NCBI GenBank assembly: GCA_030603265.1
Contig: JAUVYD010000015.1
Span: forward strand, 1-13,158
DNA: 13,158 bases
Origin: Dehalococcoidia bacterium
GTDB taxonomy: Bacteria; Chloroflexota; Dehalococcoidia; GIF9; AB-539-J10
Direction: 5' to 3'
The notes under the pieces are model-generated. The model ran no database searches. It worked only from the letters and a program-made list of their open reading frames with translations, and had not been told where the DNA came from. Positions 5,679 through 13,158 of the stretch are shown one piece after another. Every line of letters begins with the position of its first letter. The first letter of the stretch is position 1. Position numbers and translations under genes: made by a program.

Positions 5679-6838
5679 AGAGAGTCGCGGTACTTGGCAG
5701 CACCGGGTCCATAGGAACGAGGACGCTCGAGGTGGCACGCCACCTGGGAGATCGCATCCGTGTTGTCGCGCTTGCGGGTGGCAACAACGTCGCTCTTCTG
5801 TCAGACCAGATCGATGAGTTGCGCCCGCAACTCTACCATACGCTGCGGCCGGAGGCCGTACGCGCCGGTGGCGCGAAGCTGACCTCTCTGGAAGACATAG
5901 CGAGACATGAAGATGTCGACACTGTAGTTGTCGCAACGTGCGGCAATGCGGGACTGAAGCCCACCATTGCCGCGCTGCGCAGCGGCAAGACCGTGCTCCT
6001 GGCGAACAAGGAAGTCCTGGTCATGGCTGGCGCACTGGTCATGGAGGCTGCGCGGGATTCGGGCGCACTGATGATACCTGTTGACAGCGAGCACAGTGCG
6101 CTCTGGCAGTGCCTTCGTGGAGAGAAAGGCGGGATCGGCCGCCTGCTTCTTACTGCATCAGGTGGGCCATTCTACCGCTATACGGCCAGCCAACTGGCTG
6201 ATGTCACGCCGGGAGAAGCACTGGCGCATCCGGTCTGGTCCATGGGCAGGAAAGTTACCATTGACTCGGCGACGCTGATGAATAAGGGGCTCGAGGTCAT
6301 TGAAGCCCACTGGCTTTTCGGAATACCCATCGACAACATAGACGTGCTGGTGCACCCTGGCTGTATCGTTCATTCGCTCGTCGAGTTCGTTGACGGGTCA
6401 GTCAAGGCACAACTGGGGCCGCCTGACATGGCTCTGCCAATCCAGTATGCGCTGAGCTACCCCGACCGGAGAGAGGGCCTGGTCGCTCCTCTGTCATGGG
6501 GCAGCCCGCTCACCTTGACCTTCGAGCCTGTGGACGTGGACAGGTTTCCCTGCCTGTCGCTGGCGGAGAACGCAGGACGGGCCGGGTTGACCTATCCCGC
6601 TGTGCTCTGTGGGGCCGACGCGGCAGCCGTCGAGCTCTTCTTGCAGGGCGCGATACGCTTCACGGATATCGCCGTGCTCGTTGAGCAAGCGATTGAGGCC
6701 CATCAACCCGAGGCCACTCCGGGACTTGACAAGATTCTCGACGCAGACGAATGGGCGCGGCGGTTTGTCATGGCGCGCCAGCGAATCGGTGCCCCCGCGT
6801 CAGCGGCAACTCCGGAGGACAAACAGGAAGTCAGATGA
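5675..6838 (+). CDS. dxr: 1-deoxy-D-xylulose 5-phosphate reductoisomerase
   Basis: Second enzyme of the MEP isoprenoid pathway, converting DXP to MEP with NADPH. The 387 residues contain the NADPH-binding VLGSTGSIG (6-14), LLANKEVLVMAG (108-119) and PVDSEHSALWQCL (135-147), with metal ligands Asp137 and Glu139. ASGGPF (161-166) and HPVWSMGRKVTIDSATLMNK (185-204) follow, then Glu207 as the third metal ligand and VHPGCIVHSLVEF (226-238). I chose TTG at 5675: it overlaps the cdsA stop as TTGA and gives the standard start MKRVAVLGSTGSIG. A GTG at 5663 would add four untypical residues. The gene ends overlapping rseP (ATGA). ispG, a later enzyme of the same pathway, is two genes downstream. Confidence 0.96.
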   Translation: MKRVAVLGSTGSIGTRTLEVARHLGDRIRVVALAGGNNVALLSDQIDELRPQLYHTLRPEAVRAGGAKLTSLEDIARHEDVDTVVVATCGNAGLKPTIAALRSGKTVLLANKEVLVMAGALVMEAARDSGALMIPVDSEHSALWQCLRGEKGGIGRLLLTASGGPFYRYTASQLADVTPGEALAHPVWSMGRKVTIDSATLMNKGLEVIEAHWLFGIPIDNIDVLVHPGCIVHSLVEFVDGSVKAQLGPPDMALPIQYALSYPDRREGLVAPLSWGSPLTLTFEPVDVDRFPCLSLAENAGRAGLTYPAVLCGADAAAVELFLQGAIRFTDIAVLVEQAIEAHQPEATPGLDKILDADEWARRFVMARQRIGAPASAATPEDKQEVR

Positions 6839-8145
6839 TCCAGACAATACTGCTTTTCATCATTTCGCTCCTGATAGTAGTAGTGGTACACGAGCTAGGC
6901 CACTTCATCGTGTCTAAGAAAGTCGGCGTCGTCGTAGAGGAGTTCGGCATCGGTTTCCCGCCGCGGCTGTTTGGCCGTGTCCGGGGGGGGACGATGTACT
7001 CCCTCAATGCGCTACCTGTCGGCGCGTTCGTCAAGAGCAAGAGCGATGACGATGCCACTGCGGAAGGGAGCCTGGCGAGCAAGAAACCCTGGCCCAGATT
7101 CGCCGTGTACGCAGCGGGCCCCGCCTTCAGCGTCGTGCTCGGCTTTCTTCTGTTTACGGCCTTCTTCGGCCTGCCAAGGACAATGGTCGTGAGTGACGGC
7201 ATACTGGTCTTCCAGGTACAGGCTGATTCATCCGCCGAGGCAGCCGGGCTGAGGCCCGGAGACGTCATCGTGGAGGCTGACGGGCAGTCACCCGAGACGT
7301 GGGGAGAACTGCAGGTCGCACTATCCAACGTGCCGCAGGGTGAGGCTGTTGAGCTTCTGGTGCTGCGCGAGGGCTCCGACGAGATGGATATCGACGTTTA
7401 CCCACGATACGATGAAGACTTGGACAGGAGTGTCATCGGAATCACACTGGGGCGCAATGTGGTTGCGGATGTTGAGCCCGGCTCTCTTGCAGAGCGGGTC
7501 GGAATAGCCATGGGCGACTCGCTACTGGCGGTAGACGGCAAGAGGGTCATCAACGAAGTATCGCTCAACGATGCTCTCCAGCAAGCTACGCCAGGGGCGA
7601 CTACGGTCTTCAGCCTGCTACGCGGCTATGACGCGCGCACGGTTGAGATCACTCAGAACCCCCCGGATACCGAGTCGCTGGGGCTGCGACTTCTGTGGGC
7701 TCCGGACACGAGGATTGAGAAGCGGCCGACACCAATCGCGACAGCGGCCATCTCCAGCGCCAGGTTCATGATCAGTATGCCGGCGCTTATCGTGTCGTCC
7801 ATCCCGCTGATGCAGGATGACCCATCACTCGCGTTTGTGGGGCCGATTGGTGTGGGGCAACTCACTGTGGAAGCAGTCGAGGCGTTCGGAATCTCCAACC
7901 TGCTCTTCATTGGTGGACTCATCAGTGTGGGGATGGCGCTGTTCAACCTGTTCCCGGTACCACCGCTTGATGGCGGAGGCATGCTGCTGGCATTCACGGA
8001 GGCCGTACGACGGGGCCGGCGGCTCTCGGCGCGCGCAATACGAATTGCCTATTCGGTCGGCACTGCCCTGCTGATTACGCTAATCGTATTCATCACGACA
8101 AGTGACATACTCAGACTCATCGAGGGCAGAGGATTCGGGCTGTGA
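6835..8145 (+). CDS. rseP: Site-2 (RIP) zinc metalloprotease, RseP/RasP family, two PDZ domains
   Basis: Membrane-embedded protease that cleaves transmembrane segments of anti-sigma factors or leftover signal peptides. The 436 residues begin with a membrane helix carrying the zinc site HELGH (19-23). A second helix at about 92-112 (GPAFSVVLGF) comes next. PDZ domains lie at roughly 115-190 (SSAEAAGLRPGDVIVEADG) and 205-275 (GSLAERVGIAMGDSLLAVDG). Near the end, NLFPVPPLDGG (371-381) supplies the third zinc ligand Asp379, and a final helix is at 404-422. ATG at 6835 overlaps the dxr stop (ATGA), with AGGAAG at 6825-6830. The usual PxGGyVKM loop reads PVGAFVKSKSDDD. No anti-sigma factor is in the window, so its substrate is unknown. 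Confidence 0.94.
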   Translation: MIQTILLFIISLLIVVVVHELGHFIVSKKVGVVVEEFGIGFPPRLFGRVRGGTMYSLNALPVGAFVKSKSDDDATAEGSLASKKPWPRFAVYAAGPAFSVVLGFLLFTAFFGLPRTMVVSDGILVFQVQADSSAEAAGLRPGDVIVEADGQSPETWGELQVALSNVPQGEAVELLVLREGSDEMDIDVYPRYDEDLDRSVIGITLGRNVVADVEPGSLAERVGIAMGDSLLAVDGKRVINEVSLNDALQQATPGATTVFSLLRGYDARTVEITQNPPDTESLGLRLLWAPDTRIEKRPTPIATAAISSARFMISMPALIVSSIPLMQDDPSLAFVGPIGVGQLTVEAVEAFGISNLLFIGGLISVGMALFNLFPVPPLDGGGMLLAFTEAVRRGRRLSARAIRIAYSVGTALLITLIVFITTSDILRLIEGRGFGL

Positions 8146-9227
8146 TTGCACGCAGGTGGTCCACGCCCATCATGGTAGGAGACGTCATGGTTGGTGGCAA
8201 CGCGCCAATCTCGGTGCAGTCCATGACCAAGACAGACACGCGGGACATCAAAGCGACCGTCGAACAGATAGGCCAGATGGCACGTGCCGGCTGCCAGATA
8301 GTGCGAGCTGCCGTGCCGGACATGGAAGCCGCCGCAGCTCTAGCCGCCATAAGGGCTCGCACTCCGGTTCCGCTCGTTGCGGACATTCACTTCGACCACA
8401 GACTGGCAATCGCAGCCATCAATGCGGGAGTTGACGGTCTCCGCTTGAACCCCGGCAACATCAGTCGCAGAGAGCATCTCGAGAAAGTTGTCTCCAGTGC
8501 GCGGGAGAGGCAGATCCCCATCAGAGTTGGAGTGAACGCAGGCAGCCTGCCTGCCGACTACAGGGCAGATGAATCCGTCCCTCAGCGCATGGCTGCTCTG
8601 GCCGAAGAACACATACGGCTCCTCGAGAGCATGGACTTCGGCCTCATCAAGGTCTCGTTGAAGGCCTTCGACGTACTGACGACGGTGCAGGCACACGAGA
8701 TTATTGCCGACCGCATCCCCTACCCTTTCCACCTCGGCATTACCGAGGCAGGGCCGCCGGCCACCGGGACAGTCCGGAGCGCGCTCGGAATCGGGATTCT
8801 GCTCCACATGGGTATAGGCGACACGATTCGCGTCTCGCTCAGCGGCGACCCGTTGCTCGAAGTGGACGCCGGCAGAGAGATACTGAGAGCGCTCGATCTG
8901 ATGCAGGGGGGTCCATCCATCATCAGTTGTCCGACGTGCGGTCGCGCTATGCTCGATGTAGTGGGCATCTCCAGCAGGCTGTCCGAATATCTGCGTGGCG
9001 TGGACATGGCGCTCCGGGTTGCGGTCATGGGCTGTGCGGTCAACGGACCCGGCGAGTGCAAGGCGGCCGATGTGGGCATTGCAGGTGGTGTCGACAAAGT
9101 CGCACTCTACCGTGGTGGAGCTTTCCTGCGCGCAGTCCCAACCGAGCAGGCGTTTGCCGCTCTGATACAGGAGATCAGCGCGCTGATTGCCACCGGCAGC
9201 AGCGAAGAAGCAACAAGCAAGAGGTGA
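8142..9227 (+). CDS. ispG: 4-hydroxy-3-methylbut-2-enyl diphosphate synthase (GcpE)
   Basis: Iron-sulfur enzyme of the MEP pathway that reductively opens MEcPP to HMBPP, drawing electrons from ferredoxin or flavodoxin. The 361 residues form the TIM barrel (PISVQSMTKTDT at 22-33, VPLVADIHFDH at 76-86, GLRLNPGNI at 99-107). The [4Fe-4S] domain has cysteines 263 and 266 in SCPTCGR and 298 in MGCAVNGPGE; Glu305 is the conserved cluster-side residue. This is the standard bacterial short form without the plant-type insert. The GTG start overlaps the rseP stop (GTGA), with AGAGGA at 8128-8133, 8 nt upstream. Its own stop lies inside the Shine-Dalgarno of proS. Confidence 0.96.
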   Translation: MIARRWSTPIMVGDVMVGGNAPISVQSMTKTDTRDIKATVEQIGQMARAGCQIVRAAVPDMEAAAALAAIRARTPVPLVADIHFDHRLAIAAINAGVDGLRLNPGNISRREHLEKVVSSARERQIPIRVGVNAGSLPADYRADESVPQRMAALAEEHIRLLESMDFGLIKVSLKAFDVLTTVQAHEIIADRIPYPFHLGITEAGPPATGTVRSALGIGILLHMGIGDTIRVSLSGDPLLEVDAGREILRALDLMQGGPSIISCPTCGRAMLDVVGISSRLSEYLRGVDMALRVAVMGCAVNGPGECKAADVGIAGGVDKVALYRGGAFLRAVPTEQAFAALIQEISALIATGSSEEATSKR

Positions 9228-9234
9228 CGGCACT

Positions 9235-10983
9235 ATGAGACTCTCCAGGCTTTTCGGGCGCACTACGCGGGAGACACCCGCCGATGCGGAAACCACGAGC
9301 CATCAGCTCCTCATAAGAGCTGGAATGATAGCCCAGGTAGGCGCAGGTATCTATTCCTACCTGCCTCTCGGCTGGCGCGTCCTGCGCCGCATCGAGCAGA
9401 TAATCAGAGAGGAAATGGACCGAGTGGGAGGCCAGGAGCTGCGAATGCCGACACTTCAGCCATTCGAGCTGTGGGAGGCTTCCGGCCGCCATCTGTCCTT
9501 CGGGCAGTCGCTCTTCACGGTGCTTGACCGCAAACAGCACCGGCTCGCCCTGGGCCCGACGCACGAAGAGGTCGTCACTGACCTGGCCCGCCGCTGCTTG
9601 CAGAGCTACCGGGACCTGCCTTTGATGCCATACCAGATTCAGACCAAGTTCCGCGACGAGCCACGGCCTCGAGGAGGGCTCCTCAGGGTGCGTGAATTCA
9701 TCATGAAGGATATGTATAGCTTCGACGCGGATGAAGAGGCGCTCAACACCACATACGAGACGATGGCCCGGGCCTACGCCAGCGTCTACAGGCGCCTGGG
9801 CCTGCCTGCCGTCATGGTAGAGGCGGACAGCGGAGCTATCGGCGGCAAGGCATCACATGAATTCATGGTGCTGACATCCACCGGCGAAGACGTCGTGATG
9901 CACTGTGCCTCGTGTGGCTACGCGGCAAACATGGAGAAGGCAGGCAGCAAGAAGGACATGGCCGGAGAGGTCCTTGCCGCCGGCGAAGACATGCTCCCTC
10001 TGGAAGAGGTGGAAACCCCTGGCAGCACCACTATAGAGGAAGTTGCCACCTACCTGAAACTGCCCCGGCACAGCACGCTGAAGGCTGTCTTCTATGTCGC
10101 CGACGGCGAATTCGTTATTGCCGTTATACGTGGCGACCTGGATGTGAACGAGGTGAAGCTTCAACGTGCGCTCAAGTGCACACTGCTGCGACTTGCCGAG
10201 AGCGACGAGATCGAGAGCGCGGGAATAGCAGCCGGCTTTGCCTCGCCCATCGGTATATCGGGCGCGCGTGTGGTAGCAGACGATTCCGTGCCTGAGTGCC
10301 GCAACCTTGTCGCCGGCGCCAACAGGACGGGCTACCACTACCTGAATTCGAACTACGGCCGCGACTATGTTGCCTCGGTAGTCGCCGACATCGCGCTGGC
10401 ACGGGAAGGGGACAGCTGCCCCACTTGCGGTGCGCCGCTGCGAGCGGACAGAGGCATCGAAGTCGGTCACATCTTCAAGCTCGGGACTTCTCTCAGCGAG
10501 AAGCTGTCGGCTGTGTTCCTGGACGAGAACGGCACATCGCGACCGGCTGTGATGGGCTGTTACGGTATCGGATTGGGAAGGCTGCTCGCTGCAGTCATCG
10601 AGCACAGCCACGACGATAAGGGAATCATCTGGCCTATGGCACTCGCGCCGTATCACGTCCACATCTGCGCGTTGAATCCGGACAAGGACGGCGTGTCCTC
10701 CTGCGGTGACCGTCTCTACGAGGAACTGCGGGCCGCAGGCATCGAAGTTCTGTACGACGACAGGATGGCGTCCCCGGGAGTCAAGTTCAATGATGCCGAC
10801 CTGATCGGGATTCCTCTCAGGCTGACAGTGAGTCCCCGCACGCTCGCGTCCGGCAGCGTCGAGGTGAAGCAGCGAAGCGCGAAGGAGTCTGGTCTTGTAG
10901 CCGTGGACGAAGCCGTTGCTTCCATCGCGGCAATGGTTCGCGATGCCCTAGCCGCGGAGGACAGCGCCAACCCCGGCGTATAG
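9235..10983 (+). CDS. proS: Prolyl-tRNA synthetase, bacterial type with editing insert
   Basis: Class II synthetase that charges tRNA-Pro. The 582 residues run through motif 1 (GAGIYSYLPLGWRVLRRIEQ, 37-56), the GPTHEE loop (107-112), motif 2 (KFRDEPRPRGGLLRVREF, 138-155), an inserted editing domain of the YbaK type (about 225-405), motif 3 (GCYGIGLGRLLAAVIEH, 441-457) and a C-terminal anticodon-binding domain (about 475-570). CxxC pairs occur at 224-227 and 395-398 at the edges of the insert, as is usual in bacterial ProRS. I chose ATG at 9235: GAGGTGA (9221-9227) stands 7 nt upstream and includes the ispG stop. The last 36 bases overlap the 3' end of pheT on the opposite strand. Confidence 0.97.
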   Translation: MRLSRLFGRTTRETPADAETTSHQLLIRAGMIAQVGAGIYSYLPLGWRVLRRIEQIIREEMDRVGGQELRMPTLQPFELWEASGRHLSFGQSLFTVLDRKQHRLALGPTHEEVVTDLARRCLQSYRDLPLMPYQIQTKFRDEPRPRGGLLRVREFIMKDMYSFDADEEALNTTYETMARAYASVYRRLGLPAVMVEADSGAIGGKASHEFMVLTSTGEDVVMHCASCGYAANMEKAGSKKDMAGEVLAAGEDMLPLEEVETPGSTTIEEVATYLKLPRHSTLKAVFYVADGEFVIAVIRGDLDVNEVKLQRALKCTLLRLAESDEIESAGIAAGFASPIGISGARVVADDSVPECRNLVAGANRTGYHYLNSNYGRDYVASVVADIALAREGDSCPTCGAPLRADRGIEVGHIFKLGTSLSEKLSAVFLDENGTSRPAVMGCYGIGLGRLLAAVIEHSHDDKGIIWPMALAPYHVHICALNPDKDGVSSCGDRLYEELRAAGIEVLYDDRMASPGVKFNDADLIGIPLRLTVSPRTLASGSVEVKQRSAKESGLVAVDEAVASIAAMVRDALAAEDSANPGV

Positions 10984-13158
10984 CTTCGAGAGGAGCTGCT
11001 TCTGAACTTCGTTGACCGCGGAGTCGGTCAGAGTCCTGTCGGACGCCTGGTAGACGAGTCTGATGGCGAAGGATTTCTTGCCGGGCGGAATCTGCTCTCC
11101 CCTGTAGACGTCGAAAAGTGACGACTCCGAAACCAGGGCGAACTCGCGGATTATGTCCGCTACGGTCTCGTAGGTCACGCTTTCGTCAACGACGATAGCG
11201 AGGTCTCTCTCGGAAAAGGGGAAGCGCGATAACGGCTCACATATGGCGCGCAGCCGGGAGTGAGCCATCAGCCGGGCAACGTCCAGTTCGAGCATGAATA
11301 CGTCGCCGCTCACTTCGAACGACTGTGGCACGGAGGGGTGGAGTTGCCCGACTACGCCAATCCTGTCACCATCGACCAGCACGTCGGCTTGCCTGCCGGG
11401 GAAGAGTCCCCGGTCAGTCCCGGGAACGTAGCGGCCCACGACTCCTGACTTGGCCAGAACGAACTCGATCAGACCCTTGGCCTCGTAAAAGTCGATTCGA
11501 GGCTCACCGTGGTGCCACGATAGCGACTCCCCGGAGCCGCAGAGAATAGCGCACAGTGTCTCGCGCTCCTCCGGCAGGTCATCGCCCCTGGGCTCATACA
11601 CGCGGCTGAGTTCGAACACACGCACGGGCGATTGCTCCCGCGGACGGTTCCTCGCCACGACGTCAAGGATACTGCCGCGCAGACTTGTGCGCAGACTCTC
11701 TTGCTCCTTCGACATGGGATTTGCCACTCGCACCGGCTCCGCGGCGAGCGGATGGGATGGCGTGAGCTGCTCAAGTTTCTCGCGACTCGTGAGCGAATAG
11801 GTCAGCAGTTCCTGAAAACCCGCTCCCACCATCAGGTCGCGAACGGTGGCCTTGAACTCCCACAGATCCGCAGGCACTGAAACAGTGCCCGCAGTGAAGC
11901 GAGGTATTCCGGCAGGGATCTGATCGTATCCAATCACTCGAACGACTTCCTCGACCAGGTCGGCAGCACCGCTGACGTCACCGCGCCAGTAGGGCACCGA
12001 GAAGGAACTGCCCTGCGCGCCGGCCTGGAGAAAACCGAACCCGAGCGGCTCAAGTATCTCGCGCACCTTCTCTTCACTCACGTCCATGCCGGAAAGGCGG
12101 CGCACTTCATTTGAAGGCAGAAAGGCCTCTCTTGGCTGAGCGGGTTCGGGATAGGTATCGTGGGTGCCCCGAGCGGCAACACCTCCGCAGAGCTCCACCA
12201 TCAACTGCGTGGCGCGACGCACAGCAATCGCTGCCAGCTCAGGGTGGAGTCCTTTGTCGAAGCGAATCGAGGCCTCCGTGCGCAGGCCGAGGAAGGTACT
12301 TCCGTGCCTGATCGTCGCGTGGCTGAAATTGGCGGCCTCAATCAGAATCGAGGACGTGGAATCCGAAATCTCGGTGTTGTATCCCCCCATGATGCCTGCC
12401 ACACCGACTGCCCTTTCTCCATCGGCAATCAGCAGCACGCCGCTGTCCAGCTTTCGCTCAACGTTGTCAAGCGTAGTGAACAGCTCCGAAGGAGCGGCCC
12501 GGCGCACGATGATCTCGTGGGCCGCGACAGCGTCGTAGTCGAACGCGTGCAGTGGCTGGCCGTACTCCAGCATGACGTAATTGGTGATATCCACCACGTT
12601 GGAGATCGGTCTCATGCCGCATGCCTTGAGGCGCGTCTGCATCCACGCCGGCGAAGGGCCCATCTGAACGCCCCTCACTACAGTCGCGCAGTACCGCGGA
12701 CACATGGTGGCGTCTTCCACGGAAACGCGTATGAGCGACTCCACGGGGGTGTCGTCGCTCTCATAGTCAATCGTCGGCACGTTCAGGCGACTGCCAGTAA
12801 GGACTGCTACTTCCCTCGCAACCCCGAGCAAAGACATGCAATCGGGACGGTTCGGTGTCAATTCCAGGTCGAGAATCACGTCGCCAAGGTAGTCGGCGAG
12901 CGAAGCGCCGACGGGCGCGTCCGCAGGGAGCACGACAATCCCCTCGTGTTCGTCGGAGAGACCCAGTTCCTTCTCCGAGCAGACCATTCCCTCGGAGACG
13001 ACTCCGCGGATCTTGGCAGGCTTGAGGATTGCCGGCTTGCCACTGTGCCCGTCCAGGAGCCGCGTACCCACCTGCGCGAATGCCACCTTCTGCCCAACGG
13101 CAACGTTGGGGGCCCCACAGACCACGGTCATTGTTCTGTCGCCCAGGTCAACGGAGAC
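10948..13158 (-). CDS. pheT: Phenylalanyl-tRNA synthetase beta chain, N-terminus cut by window edge
   Basis: Large subunit of the alpha2-beta2 PheRS; it recognises tRNA-Phe and edits mischarged Tyr. The frame is open to the right edge, giving 736 residues; about 70 N-terminal residues lie outside. The visible part starts inside the OB-fold tRNA-binding domain (VVCGAPNVAVGQKVAFA). Next come LDLELTPNRPDCMSLLGVAR and the B3/B4 editing domain, which contains GMRPISNVVDITNYVMLEYG and QPLHAFDYD. A B5 domain follows (SGMDVSEEKVREILEPLGF), then the catalytic-like core (VANPMSKEQESLRTSL), and finally an FDX-ACB domain (about 643-736, from SRFPFSERDLAIVVDES to the end). An ATG at 13131 is internal, not the start. 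pheS would be expected just beyond the window. Its 3' end overlaps proS by 36 bp. Confidence 0.96.
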   Translation of the reverse strand, partial: VSVDLGDRTMTVVCGAPNVAVGQKVAFAQVGTRLLDGHSGKPAILKPAKIRGVVSEGMVCSEKELGLSDEHEGIVVLPADAPVGASLADYLGDVILDLELTPNRPDCMSLLGVAREVAVLTGSRLNVPTIDYESDDTPVESLIRVSVEDATMCPRYCATVVRGVQMGPSPAWMQTRLKACGMRPISNVVDITNYVMLEYGQPLHAFDYDAVAAHEIIVRRAAPSELFTTLDNVERKLDSGVLLIADGERAVGVAGIMGGYNTEISDSTSSILIEAANFSHATIRHGSTFLGLRTEASIRFDKGLHPELAAIAVRRATQLMVELCGGVAARGTHDTYPEPAQPREAFLPSNEVRRLSGMDVSEEKVREILEPLGFGFLQAGAQGSSFSVPYWRGDVSGAADLVEEVVRVIGYDQIPAGIPRFTAGTVSVPADLWEFKATVRDLMVGAGFQELLTYSLTSREKLEQLTPSHPLAAEPVRVANPMSKEQESLRTSLRGSILDVVARNRPREQSPVRVFELSRVYEPRGDDLPEERETLCAILCGSGESLSWHHGEPRIDFYEAKGLIEFVLAKSGVVGRYVPGTDRGLFPGRQADVLVDGDRIGVVGQLHPSVPQSFEVSGDVFMLELDVARLMAHSRLRAICEPLSRFPFSERDLAIVVDESVTYETVADIIREFALVSESSLFDVYRGEQIPPGKKSFAIRLVYQASDRTLTDSAVNEVQKQLLSKLYAGVGAVLRG

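Noticed and set aside
8340..9296. 318-codon minus-strand open frame
   Set aside because: It is fully antisense to ispG and the start of proS, has no ribosome binding site or domain, and is a typical shadow of high-GC coding.
9853..10662. 269-codon minus-strand open frame
   Set aside because: It is antisense to the proS editing and catalytic domains, with no recognisable motif.
10984..11050. Terminator between proS and pheT
   Set aside because: The genes overlap and no hairpin followed by a T tract is present on either strand.
1..13158. CRISPR array, insertion sequence, prophage or defence system
   Set aside because: No regularly spaced repeats, transposase or integrase motifs, terminal inverted repeats or defence-type domains were seen; nearly all the DNA is housekeeping coding sequence.

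Overview
The window reads as ordinary chromosomal core DNA from a moderately high-GC bacterium. I favour a Chloroflexota member of the Dehalococcoidia type. The reasons are the run rpsB-tsf-frr-cdsA-dxr-rseP-ispG-proS, a very short EF-Ts (167 residues), bacterial-type ProRS, MEP-pathway isoprenoid genes and an HrcA-type operator. This placement is inference from gene order and protein form; no 16S or marker search could be done. I see no mobile element, CRISPR array or foreign-looking gene.

Region 1 (1-1870, minus strand) is a glycolytic pair. pgk is followed by tpiA, which leaves the window at its left edge; the two overlap by ATGA. A good promoter (TTGACA, 18 bp, TACCAT) lies about 170 nt upstream of pgk.

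Region 2 (1847-2648, plus strand) is the most unusual part. A strong promoter (TTGCTT, 17 bp, TATAAT) has a near-perfect CIRCE operator laid over its transcription start: TTAGCACTT, 9 nt, GAGTGCTAA, 17 of 18 arm bases matching the HrcA consensus. It drives two small zinc-finger genes. The first encodes a 124-residue protein with a B-box/RING-like cysteine-histidine pattern and a long acidic tail. The second encodes a 70-residue FmdB-family zinc ribbon. A tRNA-Arg(UCU) gene follows. CIRCE normally controls groESL and dnaK operons, so this looks like an unrecognised member of a heat-shock regulon.

Region 3 (2903-10983, plus strand) is an 8-kb run of translation, lipid and isoprenoid genes: rpsB, tsf, frr, cdsA, dxr, rseP, ispG and proS. 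The last five are tightly packed, with three successive 4-nt stop/start overlaps (cdsA/dxr, dxr/rseP, rseP/ispG). pyrH (usual between tsf and frr) and uppS (usual between frr and cdsA) are both absent. At the second of these gaps there is an extended -10 promoter placed so that cdsA mRNA would be leaderless.

Region 4 (10948-13158, minus strand) is pheT, missing its N-terminal end at the right edge. Its last 36 bases overlap the end of proS tail to tail, leaving no room for a terminator between the convergent genes.
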